From Pseudomonas putida (GTDB lineage: Bacteria; Pseudomonadota; Gammaproteobacteria; Pseudomonadales; Pseudomonadaceae), in the NCBI RefSeq assembly GCF_028682395.1, contig NZ_JANHLC010000001.1, positions 248,001 through 312,000 on the forward strand: a stretch of 64,000 bases of DNA. The letters run 5' to 3'. Below are positions 28,740 through 38,522 of this stretch, in pieces. Position numbers and translations under genes: made by a program. The notes under the pieces were generated by a model, which worked only from the letters and a program-made list of their open reading frames with translations, was not told where the DNA came from and searched no databases. Every line of letters begins with the position of its first letter. Position 1 is the stretch's first letter.

Positions 28740-29719
28740 TGTTCGGTTTCTGGAAAACCTGGAAGGCCCTGGAAGCCAAGGGCATCATGGGTATCAACCG
28801 GCGCAATGCGGACTATGTCCTCAAGTACAACAAGCGCCATCTGTACCCGATTGTCGATGACAAGATCATCACCAAGGAGCGGGCGATCGAGGCCGGCATC
28901 CATGTGCCGGAAATGTACGGGATCATTTCCACCGAGAAGGAAATCGACAAGCTCGACGAAATCATCGGCGGGCGCAGCGACTTCGTGATCAAGCCGGCCC
29001 AGGGCGCCGGCGGTGACGGCATCCTGGTGATCGCCGACCGCTTCGAGGATCGCTACCGCACCGTGTCCGGCAAGATCATCAGCCATGAGGAAATCGAGCA
29101 CCAGATTTCCAGCATCCTGACCGGCCTCTATTCCCTGGGCGGACACCGCGATCGGGCGCTGATCGAGTACCGGGTCACCCCCGACCAGATCTTCAAGAGC
29201 ATCAGCTACGAAGGCGTGCCGGATATCCGCATCATCGTGCTCATGGGCTACCCGGTCATGGCCATGCTGCGCCTACCCACACGCCAGTCCGGCGGCAAGG
29301 CCAACCTGCACCAGGGCGCCATCGGCGTGGGTGTCGACCTGGCGACCGGCCTGACCCTGCGCGGCACCTGGCTGAACAACATCATCAGCAAGCACCCGGA
29401 CACCACCAATGCGGTAGACGGCGTGCAACTGCCCAACTGGGACGGCTTCATGAAGCTGGCCGCGGGCTGCTATGAGTTGTGCGGCCTGGGCTATATCGGC
29501 GTGGACATGGTGCTGGACCAGGACAAGGGCCCGCTGATTCTGGAACTCAACGCCCGCCCCGGCCTGAATATCCAGATTGCCAACGATTGCGGCCTGACCC
29601 ATCGCACCCACGCGGTCGAAGCCCATCTGGAAGAGCTGGCAGCCAAAGGCATCCAGGAAACCCCCGAAGAGCGCGTACGTTTTGCCCAGGAGCTGTTCGG
29701 GCACGTCCCGCCCGCCTGA
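28739..29719 (+). CDS. ATP-grasp ligase (alpha-L-glutamate ligase-like)
   Basis: A 326-residue cytoplasmic enzyme with the ATP-grasp fold. The nucleotide loop is FVIKPAQGAGGDGILVI near residues 82-98, and the metal-binding motif is LILELNARPGLNIQIAN near residue 270. The family (PF14397) is related to RimK-type ligases that join amino acids to proteins or peptides through an acyl-phosphate. The N-terminus LKAKG-like region (WKALEAKGIMGINRRNADYV) is family-typical. It is translationally coupled to the membrane protein before it. The acceptor and the amino acid added are unknown. Confidence 0.88.
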   Translation: MFGFWKTWKALEAKGIMGINRRNADYVLKYNKRHLYPIVDDKIITKERAIEAGIHVPEMYGIISTEKEIDKLDEIIGGRSDFVIKPAQGAGGDGILVIADRFEDRYRTVSGKIISHEEIEHQISSILTGLYSLGGHRDRALIEYRVTPDQIFKSISYEGVPDIRIIVLMGYPVMAMLRLPTRQSGGKANLHQGAIGVGVDLATGLTLRGTWLNNIISKHPDTTNAVDGVQLPNWDGFMKLAAGCYELCGLGYIGVDMVLDQDKGPLILELNARPGLNIQIANDCGLTHRTHAVEAHLEELAAKGIQETPEERVRFAQELFGHVPPA

Positions 29720-29871
29720 CGCTGCCGATGATCGAGCCCGCCCCCTCCCAGGGCGCGGGCCTGTTCGGCAAACGCCCTCGCGGCATGCCTGGACGACATC
29801 CCCTCTAGGAGCCAGTCCCACAGGGGACTACAATCGCCAGCCGCGCACTCCATGGCTGATTTACCCCGCTC

Positions 29872-31215
29872 ATGTCGACCTGTTCCGTACACCCCCTGCC
29901 TTATCGCCCTGACCCCGCCGACTACTTCGCGGTGATCCGCCACGCCCCCGGTGCGATCCTGCTCGACAGTGGCCGGCCCGTGGCCGAGCGCGGGCGCTAC
30001 GATCTGCTGAGTGCCTGGCCCGAAGAAGAACTGACGGTCTTGCCGGATGAAAGCGGCCGCGCCTTTACCCACCGCCTGCGCAATGCCCTCGCCACACTGG
30101 GCGACGCCTGCCTGCCAGCGCCCCTGGAGCTGCCATTCGCCGGCGGACTGATCGGTTACCTGAGCTATGACTTTGGCCGGCGCCTGGAAAACCTGCCCGG
30201 TCAGGCCCAGGATGACCTGCACCTGCCGGACGCACGTTTCGGCCTATATGCCTGGGCCCTGATCAGCGATCACCAACTGGGCACCAGCCAACTGGTGTTT
30301 CATCCCAGCCTGGCGCCGGCCCAGCGCGAGCGATTGATCCAGTGTTTTGGCCAGCCAGCCGTGGTGCAGAGCAGCACCTTCCGACTGGCAGCCCCCATGC
30401 GCCCCGACCTCGCCATCGATGAGTACCGCCAGGCCATCGAACGTATCCAGGCTTATATCCAGGCGGGCGACTGCTACCAGGTCAACTTTACCCAACGTTT
30501 TCGCGCCGCCTGCCAGGGCGATCCCTGGGTGGCCTATCAAGCGCTGCGCCGAGCCTGCCCAACGCCATTCTCGGGCTTTCAGAGCCTGCCGGATGGCGAT
30601 GCGATTCTGAGCCTCTCGCCCGAACGCTTCGTACGGGTCAGCCAGCGCCAGGTCGAAACACGTCCGATCAAGGGCACCCGCCCACGCAGTCACGAGCCCT
30701 GCGAGGATGCAGCCAATGCGAGCGAGTTGCTGGCCAGCGCCAAGGATCGCTCGGAAAACCTGATGATCGTCGACCTGCTGCGCAACGACCTGGGCCGCAC
30801 CTGCCGCACAGGGTCGGTCCGTGTGCCGGAGCTGTTCAGCCTGGAAAGCTACCCCAATGTCCATCACCTGGTCAGCAGCGTGACCGGCGAGCTGGCGGCC
30901 GACAAGGACGCCCTGGACCTGATCGCCGACAGCTTCCCCGGCGGCTCGATCACCGGCGCGCCCAAGATTCGCGCCATGCAGATCATCGACGAACTGGAGC
31001 CGACACGACGCGGCCTCTACTGCGGCTCACTGCTGTATCTGGATGTGCGGGGGGAAATGGACAGCTCGATCGCGATCCGCAGCCTGCTGGTCAAGGCGGG
31101 GCAGGTCTGCTGCTGGGGCGGCGGCGGGATTGTGGCCGACTCGGTGTGGCAGGACGAATATCAGGAGTCGATCACCAAGGTGAAGGTGCTGCTCGATACC
31201 TTGCAGAGTCTTTAG
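29872..31215 (+). CDS. pabB: Aminodeoxychorismate synthase component I
   Basis: A 447-residue chorismate-utilising enzyme that, with a PabA glutaminase, makes 4-amino-4-deoxychorismate for folate. Diagnostic motifs are RPIKGTRPRSH (with the lysine of the PabB active site), DRSENLMIVDLLRNDLGRTC and SFPGGSITGAPKIRAM. Isochorismate or anthranilate synthase was considered, but the PIKGTRPR form and the N-terminal domain fit PabB. No pabA is in the window. The gene lies 152 bases after the ATP-grasp gene and has its own ATG at 29872. Confidence 0.93.
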   Translation: MSTCSVHPLPYRPDPADYFAVIRHAPGAILLDSGRPVAERGRYDLLSAWPEEELTVLPDESGRAFTHRLRNALATLGDACLPAPLELPFAGGLIGYLSYDFGRRLENLPGQAQDDLHLPDARFGLYAWALISDHQLGTSQLVFHPSLAPAQRERLIQCFGQPAVVQSSTFRLAAPMRPDLAIDEYRQAIERIQAYIQAGDCYQVNFTQRFRAACQGDPWVAYQALRRACPTPFSGFQSLPDGDAILSLSPERFVRVSQRQVETRPIKGTRPRSHEPCEDAANASELLASAKDRSENLMIVDLLRNDLGRTCRTGSVRVPELFSLESYPNVHHLVSSVTGELAADKDALDLIADSFPGGSITGAPKIRAMQIIDELEPTRRGLYCGSLLYLDVRGEMDSSIAIRSLLVKAGQVCCWGGGGIVADSVWQDEYQESITKVKVLLDTLQSL

Positions 31216-31232
31216 GATCGGGATAACAGGAA

Positions 31233-31263
31233 CCGCTGGCGGCACACGATGCACCGCCAGCGG
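31233..31263. terminator. Hairpin between convergent pabB and thrH
   Basis: Perfect 10-bp arms 31233-31242 and 31254-31263 with an 11-base loop, between two convergent genes. There is no clear T-run on either strand. Confidence 0.5.
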
Positions 31264-31274
31264 CCAAATCGCCC

Positions 31275-31892
31275 TTACAGGCTCAGCTTACGATTGGACG
31301 CCTTGAGGAATTCCTGCTTCAGGTCGGCAAAAGTGTGCACGGCCGGGAACTGCGGAAACTCGCGAATCACATTCTCCGGGGCATGGAACAGAATCCCGGC
31401 ATCGGCCTCGCCCAGCATGGTGGTGTCGTTGTACGAGTCACCGGCAGCGATGATCCGGTAGTACAGGCTCTTGAATGCCAGTACCGATTGACGCTTGGGA
31501 TCCTTCTGACGCAGCTGATAGCCGACCACGCGATCGGTCTCGTCGGTAATCAGGCGGTGGCACAGCAGCGTCGGGAAGCCCAGTTGACGCATCAGCGGCT
31601 GGGAAAACTCATAGAATGTATCGGAGAGAATCACCACCTGGAAGCGCTCGCGCAACCAGTTGACGAACTCGATGGCACCGTCCAGGGGCTTGAGCGTAGC
31701 AATCACTTCCTGGATATCCGACAGCTTGAGGCCATGCTCGTCGAGGATCCGCAGGCGCTGCTTCATCAACACGTCGTAGTCGGGGATATCCCGGGTGGTT
31801 GCCCTCAGCGATTCAATACCGGTTTTCTCGGCAAAGGCGATCCAAATTTCCGGAACCAGTACCCCTTCCAGATCGAGACAGGCAATTTCCAC
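31275..31892 (-). CDS. thrH: ThrH, phosphoserine phosphatase / homoserine phosphotransferase
   Basis: A 205-residue HAD-superfamily enzyme. The first HAD motif reads CLDLEGVLVPEIW, with the DLEG form of ThrH rather than the usual DxDG. Later motifs are VVILSDTFYEF and AAGDSYNDTTML. In P. aeruginosa ThrH dephosphorylates phosphoserine and can transfer that phosphate to homoserine, bypassing serB and thrB. The start is GTG at 31892 with AGGAG six bases upstream. The gene is divergent from cysH. Confidence 0.93.
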   Translation of the reverse strand: MEIACLDLEGVLVPEIWIAFAEKTGIESLRATTRDIPDYDVLMKQRLRILDEHGLKLSDIQEVIATLKPLDGAIEFVNWLRERFQVVILSDTFYEFSQPLMRQLGFPTLLCHRLITDETDRVVGYQLRQKDPKRQSVLAFKSLYYRIIAAGDSYNDTTMLGEADAGILFHAPENVIREFPQFPAVHTFADLKQEFLKASNRKLSL

Positions 31893-32058
31893 AGGACACT
31901 CCTAGATTTTTAAAGGTAGTTGAACGAAGCGAGCCGGCACTCTAGCGACTCGTCGCGGGCTCTGCAACGCAGAGGAACGGGCCAGTAGCCGTTGGTTTTT
32001 TGTTAATATCGCCCGCCTATACGAGCGCAAAGCGCCAATGACTGTAGGAAGCCGCCTG

Positions 32059-32793
32059 ATGAGCCAACCGTTCGACGTCGCTGAACTCGCCGCGACATAT
32101 GCCAACAAGTCTGCCCAGGACATCCTCAAGCTGGCCTTCGCCCAGTTCGGCGATGAGCTGTGGATCTCCTTCAGCGGCGCCGAGGACGTGGTGTTGGTCG
32201 ATATGGCCTGGAAACTGAACAAGAACGTCAAGGTCTTCAGCCTCGACACCGGTCGCCTGCACCCCGAGACCTATCGCTTTATCGAGCAGGTGCGCGAGCA
32301 CTACCAGATCCAGATCGAGCTGGTCTCGCCGGACCAGACCCGGCTCGAACCCTTCGTCAAGGAAAAGGGCCTGTTCAGTTTCTACAAGGACGGCCATGGC
32401 GAATGCTGCGGCATCCGCAAAATCGAACCGCTGCGCCGCAAGCTGGCGGGCGTGACCGCCTGGGCGACCGGCCAGCGCCGCGACCAGAGCCCCGGCACCC
32501 GCAGCCAGGTCGCGGTCCTGGAAATCGACAGTGCGTTCTCCACACCCGAGCGCACGCTGTACAAGTTCAACCCGTTGGCCCAGATGAGCAGCGAGGAGAT
32601 CTGGGGCTATATCCGCATGCTCGAGCTGCCCTACAACAGCCTGCACGAGCGCGGTTTTATCAGCATTGGCTGCGAACCCTGCACCCGCCCCGTCCTGCCA
32701 AACCAGCACGAACGTGAAGGTCGCTGGTGGTGGGAAGAAGCCACGCAAAAGGAATGTGGCCTGCACGCTGGCAATCTGATCAGCAAGGCCTGA
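32059..32793 (+). CDS. cysH: Adenylyl-sulfate (APS) reductase
   Basis: A 244-residue assimilatory sulfonucleotide reductase. It carries a cysteine pair (HGECCGIRK) and a CxxC (GCEPCTRP), the four ligands of the [4Fe-4S] cluster found in APS reductases and absent from PAPS reductases. The catalytic cysteine lies in KECGLHAG near the C-terminus. It reduces APS to sulfite with thioredoxin as donor. An upstream in-frame ATG at 32038 exists; the start at 32059 (MSQPFDV) matches the family and has AGGAAG upstream. CysB, the activator of sulfur assimilation, is encoded convergently next door. Confidence 0.94.
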   Translation: MSQPFDVAELAATYANKSAQDILKLAFAQFGDELWISFSGAEDVVLVDMAWKLNKNVKVFSLDTGRLHPETYRFIEQVREHYQIQIELVSPDQTRLEPFVKEKGLFSFYKDGHGECCGIRKIEPLRRKLAGVTAWATGQRRDQSPGTRSQVAVLEIDSAFSTPERTLYKFNPLAQMSSEEIWGYIRMLELPYNSLHERGFISIGCEPCTRPVLPNQHEREGRWWWEEATQKECGLHAGNLISKA

Positions 32794-32861
32794 AGCGCGC
32801 GAGATCTGGAAACCTGCTCGCAAGCGAGGCCGCCGCGACAGAAGACAAAGCGCCATTCACC

Positions 32862-32890
32862 AAAAAGCCCCGAACCAGTCGGGGCTTTTT
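32862..32890. terminator. Bidirectional terminator between cysH and cysB
   Basis: Perfect 10-bp arms 32862-32871 and 32881-32890, AAAAA on one side and TTTTT on the other, with a 9-base loop. It can serve both convergent genes. Confidence 0.93.
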
Positions 32891-32904
32891 GATCTGTGCC
32901 GGTA

Positions 32905-33888
<984 letters not shown>

Positions 33889-33993
33889 TCAAAGCAGATA
33901 GACGCCACAGGTATCAGCGACGGTATATAACTATATTAATGGTTGAAGCAATAAATCTAGAACTTTTTATCAAAACGACGCAGATGCCTCCCC

Positions 33994-34494
33994 TCAGACA
34001 TCGCCATGCCGGCGCCGTTGCAATAGCGGCACCAGGTAAACCGGCACCTGGGACAGCTGCAGAACCCGCGCCGCCGTGCGCCCCAGCGGGATCTCACCAC
34101 CGGCTCCCTGGGTATGGCTGCCGACGATCAACAGGTCAACCGACAATTTGGCTGCCTGGTCGAGAATCACCTGGGCCGGGTCGCCCTGAATCACCCGCAC
34201 TGACTGGATGGTCGCCAGGTCCTGCTGCCCCTCCCCCAACTCCTCTCGAAAACTGTCCAGTACCCGCTGCTCGATACTGGCCATTACCGCGCTCAGCCCC
34301 TGGCTGTGGAAATCATTCAGGGCCTGTTCATCGAGATAACTCTGCAACACCGATTCAGCAAACAATCCCATGGGTTCTACGGCATGCACCACATACAAGT
34401 CGGCTTTGAAGGTTCGCGCCAGTGCCAGTGCATGCTGCATGACATAGGGAGCGTAGAGACCAAGGTCGGTGGCGTACAGCATGGAGTGAATCAT
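33994..34494 (-). CDS. Universal stress protein (UspA family)
   Basis: A 166-residue single-domain Usp protein. The N-terminus MIHSMLYATDLGLYAPYVMQ and the C-terminal ATP-binding stretch GSHTQGAGGEIPLGRTAARV resemble the G-2x-G-9x-G(S/T) motif of ATP-binding Usps. A GGGAGGT ribosome binding site precedes the ATG at 34494. It lies upstream of cysB on the same strand, 114 bases away, but no functional link is visible. Role unknown beyond stress association. Confidence 0.9.
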   Translation of the reverse strand: MIHSMLYATDLGLYAPYVMQHALALARTFKADLYVVHAVEPMGLFAESVLQSYLDEQALNDFHSQGLSAVMASIEQRVLDSFREELGEGQQDLATIQSVRVIQGDPAQVILDQAAKLSVDLLIVGSHTQGAGGEIPLGRTAARVLQLSQVPVYLVPLLQRRRHGDV

Positions 34495-34584
34495 GCGACC
34501 TCCCAAATGCCCAAATGACGGAGATGGATTCAGCTTAGCAGCGCCCTGACGAATACAAGTCTTACGCGAAACAACGCAATATCC

Positions 34585-35490
34585 CTAAATCTCTTGCTCG
34601 TTGCTGATGCCATGGGGCACATGGCCGGTGGCGACCACTTCCCGGGCCTTTTCGCAGTGGCCGGCCTGGTCATCGAAAAACACATCGGCAGCGAACGCCT
34701 CGAGAAATGCCGACTTTTCCAGGCCGCCAAGAAACAGCGACTCATCCAGACGGATATCCCACTCACGCAAGGTGCGGATCACCCGCTCATGGGCCGGCGC
34801 CGAACGCGCGGTGACCAACGCCGTGCGAATCGGGCAGGAGGCTTCGGGAAACTCGCGCTGCAAGAGGTTGAGCGCCGCCAGGAACCCCTTGAACGGGCCA
34901 CCCCGTAAAGGCTCGCGGGCAGACTGTCGCTCACTGGCCTGGAACGCTTCCAGGCCGCCCGCCTGATAGACACGCTCCGACTCGTCGGAAAACAGCACGG
35001 CATCGCCATCGAACGCGATCCGCAACTCGCCGCTGGCCGCCCGCCGTGCGCCTCCGGAAAGAATGGTGGCCGCCGCAAAACCGGCATCCAGGGCACTGCG
35101 CACATCATCGGCGTGGGTCGACAAAAACAAATGGCAGCCAAATGCCGCGAGATAAGGGTAAGGGCTGCGTCCACCGACAAAGGCCGCACGGGAAATATCC
35201 AGCCCGTAGTGCTGGATCGAATTGAACACGCGCAACCCGGTATCAGCGCTGTTGCGCGACACCAGGACCACTTCGACCCGCGAACGACCCAGGCTGGCGT
35301 TCAGGCTCAGCAGCTTCTTGACCAGCGGGAAGGCATCCCCGGGCTCTAGCGTCTCTTCCTCATGGTCGATCTGGTACTTACGATAGGCTTCCACCCCCTG
35401 GGCCAGATAGACCTTATGGCTATCGCTGAGATCGAACAGCGCTCGCGAAGAAATCGCCAGTACCAGCTTGTCAGTCAAACCTTTGGCCAT
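34585..35490 (-). CDS. 5'-nucleotidase of the PF06189 family
   Basis: A 301-residue cytoplasmic protein of the bacterial 5'-nucleotidase family (related to cytosolic nucleotidase 1A). HAD-like features are LRIAFDGDAVLFSDESE near residue 165 and VFFDDQAGHCEKAREV near the C-terminus. It probably dephosphorylates nucleoside monophosphates. The frame continues upstream to 36084, but that part lies opposite other genes and has no family match. The ATG at 35490 has GGAGAAG six bases upstream, better than the ATG pair at 35508-35511. The thioredoxin-like gene lies 47 bases upstream and may be co-transcribed. Confidence 0.85.
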   Translation of the reverse strand: MAKGLTDKLVLAISSRALFDLSDSHKVYLAQGVEAYRKYQIDHEEETLEPGDAFPLVKKLLSLNASLGRSRVEVVLVSRNSADTGLRVFNSIQHYGLDISRAAFVGGRSPYPYLAAFGCHLFLSTHADDVRSALDAGFAAATILSGGARRAASGELRIAFDGDAVLFSDESERVYQAGGLEAFQASERQSAREPLRGGPFKGFLAALNLLQREFPEASCPIRTALVTARSAPAHERVIRTLREWDIRLDESLFLGGLEKSAFLEAFAADVFFDDQAGHCEKAREVVATGHVPHGISNEQEI

Positions 35491-35537
35491 GTTCTTCTCC
35501 GGGTTCATCATTGATTGGGGCAAATCTGGCAACACGT

Positions 35538-35864
35538 TCAAGGCAGGTCTTCGGGAACCCGGCCCAGGGCCATTTCCAGCTGGGCACTCAACTCGGCGGC
35601 ATCGAGCCGCGCGTGCAGGGCCCCGTAGAACTCGCCATCGCGGACAACGAACAGCGCCGGCAGATGAAAGACCCCATAGCGCTCGACCGCCCCACCATTG
35701 TCGCTGGCATCGATCCAGCACAAGCGCGCGACAGGCAGCGCCAGCCCCGGTAAATGCACACGAGCCCAGCGACAACTGGCGCAACCGGCACTGGTAAAAA
35801 TCAGCAGGGATACGCCTGGCAAGGCGAGCAGACACTTGTCCACATCGAAATCGGTCAGTTCCAT
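35538..35864 (-). CDS. Thioredoxin-family protein
   Basis: A 108-residue protein with a thioredoxin-type redox motif FTSAGCASCRWAR (CASC) at about residues 22-34 and the cis-proline region FHLPALFVVRDGEFYG. There is no signal peptide, so it is cytoplasmic. Its CxxC sequence differs from the CGPC of thioredoxin, so the partner may differ too. It is upstream of the 5'-nucleotidase gene and divergent from the PilZ gene. A longer in-frame start at 35972 was rejected because the extension has no family character. Confidence 0.85.
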   Translation of the reverse strand: MELTDFDVDKCLLALPGVSLLIFTSAGCASCRWARVHLPGLALPVARLCWIDASDNGGAVERYGVFHLPALFVVRDGEFYGALHARLDAAELSAQLEMALGRVPEDLP

Positions 35865-35923
35865 GGCCTTCACTATACTGGTCGAAAACAAAATCGAAGA
35901 GCCCACAACAGGAGTTCTCGTCC

Positions 35924-36358
35924 ATGGCGCGCTTCCTGCCCCACCCCAGTGACGTGCCAGTCCAACTGACACTGGGCGAGCAGCCCGATATTTCCCGGGG
36001 GCGGCTGCACACTATCAGCCTCGGCGGTGTGGCCTGCCAATCCCCACGCGCCTGGCGCTGCGGCACCGCCCTGCAGATGCGCATCCCCAGCCTGGGTCCA
36101 CTGGCCTGTTATTCCGGGTTCGTTGCCTGGTGCCTAAAGCGCAAGCGGGGCTATCTGGTCGGCATCGCCTTTACCGATGAACAGACCCTGTTTGGCGCAC
36201 GCATGGTCGAACAGATCTGCCGGATTGAACGCCACTGCCAGCAACTGGCAAACACCTGCGACCCTGCCGCCCTGGCCCTGGAATGGGTCGAACAACACGC
36301 CGCCGAGTTCTCCCATGAGCAGGTGAACCGTTTATTCAGGCGCCAGGGGGCGGATTAA
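35924..36358 (+). CDS. PilZ-domain protein with degenerate c-di-GMP motifs
   Basis: A 144-residue protein. A PilZ-like beta domain spans about residues 5-95, followed by a helical tail. The usual second motif (D/N)xSxxG appears as TISLGG, with Thr in place of Asp/Asn, and no RxxxR box is visible in the N-terminal segment. It therefore may not bind cyclic di-GMP and could act through protein contacts. It lies on its own, divergent from the thioredoxin-like gene and 131 bases before the DAHP synthase gene. Confidence 0.72.
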   Translation: MARFLPHPSDVPVQLTLGEQPDISRGRLHTISLGGVACQSPRAWRCGTALQMRIPSLGPLACYSGFVAWCLKRKRGYLVGIAFTDEQTLFGARMVEQICRIERHCQQLANTCDPAALALEWVEQHAAEFSHEQVNRLFRRQGAD

Positions 36359-36489
36359 ACCCGTCGCTGCCCATTGTCGAGCAGCGGGTTAACGCGCTAA
36401 GGTTCCGCTCCCCGTTGCGCTCAATCATGCTGTGCTCCGCTGCACGGGGATTGCTGGCGGCCGGCACCCGTGACCTGACGAGTAACACG

Positions 36490-37566
36490 ATGGCTGATTT
36501 ACCGATCGACGACCTTAACGTTGCCTCCAACGAAACCCTGATCACTCCGGATCAGCTCAAGCATGAAATTCCCTTGAGCCCCGCCGCACTGCGCACCGTG
36601 ACCCAGGGTCGCGAAGTGGTTCGCAACATTCTCGACGGCAAGGATCATCGCCTGTTCGTCGTTATCGGGCCCTGCTCGATCCACGATATCAAAGCGGCTC
36701 ACGAGTACGCCGACCGCCTCAAGGTCCTGGCCGAAGAAGTGTCCGACACCCTCTACCTGGTCATGCGCGTGTACTTTGAAAAGCCGCGCACGACGGTCGG
36801 CTGGAAAGGCCTGATCAACGACCCGTACCTGGATGACTCCTTCAAGATCCAGGACGGTCTGCATATCGGCCGCCAACTGCTGCTGGACCTGGCCGAGAAA
36901 GGCCTGCCGACGGCGACGGAAGCCCTCGATCCGATTTCCCCGCAATACCTGCAGGACCTGATCAGTTGGTCGGCCATCGGCGCCCGCACCACCGAATCCC
37001 AGACCCACCGTGAAATGGCTTCCGGCCTGTCTTCGGCCGTCGGCTTCAAGAACGGCACCGACGGCGGCCTGACCGTGGCGATCAATGCCCTGCAATCGGT
37101 GTCCAGCCCACACCGCTTCCTGGGGATCAACCAGGAAGGTGGCGTGTCGATCGTCACCACCAAAGGCAACGCCTACGGCCACGTGGTCTTGCGCGGCGGC
37201 AACGGCAAGCCGAACTACGATTCGGTGAGCGTCGCCCTGTGCGAACAGGCCCTGAGCAAAGCCGGCATCCGCCCGAACATCATGGTCGACTGCAGCCACG
37301 CCAACTCCAACAAGGATCCAGCACTGCAACCGCTGGTCATGGAGAACGTAGCCAACCAGATCCTCGAAGGCAACCAGTCGATCATCGGCCTGATGGTCGA
37401 GAGCCACCTGAACTGGGGCGCGCAGTCCATTCCGAAGAACCTCGACGAACTGCAGTACGGTGTTTCCATCACCGACGCCTGCATCGACTGGGCCAGTACC
37501 GAAAAAACCCTGCGCGGCATGCATGCCAAGCTCAAGGACGTTCTGCCCAAGCGCGCACGCGGCTAG
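36490..37566 (+). CDS. 3-deoxy-7-phosphoheptulonate (DAHP) synthase, class I
   Basis: A 358-residue AroF/G/H-type enzyme, the first step of the shikimate pathway, joining PEP and erythrose 4-phosphate. The motifs VVIGPCSIHD, VYFEKPRTTVGWKGLINDP and SAIGARTTESQTHREMASGL cover the PEP and metal site. The C-terminus has MVDCSHANSNKDP. Which aromatic amino acid inhibits it cannot be told here, so no single symbol is given. An upstream frame extension to 36415 was rejected; the ATG at 36490 gives the family N-terminus. Confidence 0.95.
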   Translation: MADLPIDDLNVASNETLITPDQLKHEIPLSPAALRTVTQGREVVRNILDGKDHRLFVVIGPCSIHDIKAAHEYADRLKVLAEEVSDTLYLVMRVYFEKPRTTVGWKGLINDPYLDDSFKIQDGLHIGRQLLLDLAEKGLPTATEALDPISPQYLQDLISWSAIGARTTESQTHREMASGLSSAVGFKNGTDGGLTVAINALQSVSSPHRFLGINQEGGVSIVTTKGNAYGHVVLRGGNGKPNYDSVSVALCEQALSKAGIRPNIMVDCSHANSNKDPALQPLVMENVANQILEGNQSIIGLMVESHLNWGAQSIPKNLDELQYGVSITDACIDWASTEKTLRGMHAKLKDVLPKRARG

Positions 37567-37586
37567 GATTAAACAGCAGACACAAA

Positions 37587-37609
37587 AACGCCGGGCCAAG
37601 CCCGGCGTT
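37587..37609. terminator. Bidirectional terminator between DAHP synthase and acetyltransferase genes
   Basis: A 9-bp stem (37587-37595 with 37601-37609), extendable by one pair, with T-runs on both strands. Confidence 0.9.
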
Positions 37610-37625
37610 TTCTATGGTGCCCTGT

Positions 37626-37907
37626 CTAGATCTTTGCGGCGTTTCGCTGGTGGCGTTCCATATAGCGCTCCACGTAGGAGCAGGACGGAATCACCGTGTA
37701 GCCCATTTGCTCGGCATACTCGAGGGCCTGCTCGGTGAGTGCCGCCGCGATACCACGGCCACGCAGTGCGTTGGGCACAAAGGTCCGGTAGATATCCAGG
37801 GTCTGCTTACCCAGGTCCATATAAGTCAGGTAGGCACGATGACCGTCCACATTGGTCTCGAACTGATGACCAGCCTGGTCATGGTGGATGGACAACGCCT
37901 CGCTCAT
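37626..37907 (-). CDS. Small GNAT-like acetyltransferase (YjdJ/PF14542 type)
   Basis: A 93-residue minimal acetyltransferase-like protein. The acetyl-CoA binding region is VPNALRGRGIAAALTEQALE, and a C-terminal PSCSYVERYMERH is typical of this short family. The start at 37907 has AGGAG upstream. Function of the family is poorly defined. It is convergent with the DAHP synthase gene. Confidence 0.88.
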   Translation of the reverse strand: MSEALSIHHDQAGHQFETNVDGHRAYLTYMDLGKQTLDIYRTFVPNALRGRGIAAALTEQALEYAEQMGYTVIPSCSYVERYMERHQRNAAKI

Positions 37908-38522
37908 CACTACTCCTCGCGGGTCTGTATTTTGACCCCTACCTTACCGATGTTTGTCCGGCGAAGGAACATCTACGCCACCCCGTGCCTATATGGACAC
38001 CGAGAAGAGCTTTGCCGTTCTCTGACAAGAGCACGTTACAAATAGTAGGCACCAATCGCGCAATTGCTCAAGGCGCACTCGTCGTCATTGCCCGGCCTGG
38101 GCTCACGCAGCTCTGGATTATCTAGAAAGCGGGCAAGCGAGGTTTAGCCTCGTCACGCGCCTGAACATTGCCGAATGTTGTGGGTTGAGACGAGCGCCCA
38201 CTTTTAAAGTCACTTCGCGATCAACACTAGATGCACGACACTCTCTCGACAGGCACTAAAAGAGTGCCAGAAACTTATAGAAAGGCGACTCACGGCTTTA
38301 CTCGCCAAGAGTCAAGCGGACCGCTGCTGGTCTACCTTACAGCTGGGTGTTTTTTATACTCATTCGTGAAAAGTTAGCTGAAGTGGATAGGCGTCACAGA
38401 ATTTTTTTTGCTTCTTGCGTTACGTCAGTTTACTTACTACAAGTAATGGGTAGTATGTACGCCGGCTATTACCTCACTCTGAGCTAATAGCTATTAATAG
38501 AAAGTCCTTGAAGGGGAACACG
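37908..38522. other. Gene-free region upstream of oprI
   Basis: These 615 bases hold no credible gene. The stretch from about 38160 is AT-rich compared with the rest of the window and looks like a strong promoter region for oprI. A possible sigma-70 pair is TTTACT at 38429 and TAGTAT at 38451 with a 16-base spacer, about 70 bases before the oprI ATG. TATACT at 38355 is another candidate. None is certain. The GNAT promoter lies at the left end. Confidence 0.5.

Noticed and set aside
35491..36084. Upstream extension of the 5'-nucleotidase frame
   Set aside because: It overlaps the thioredoxin-like and PilZ genes and has no family similarity.
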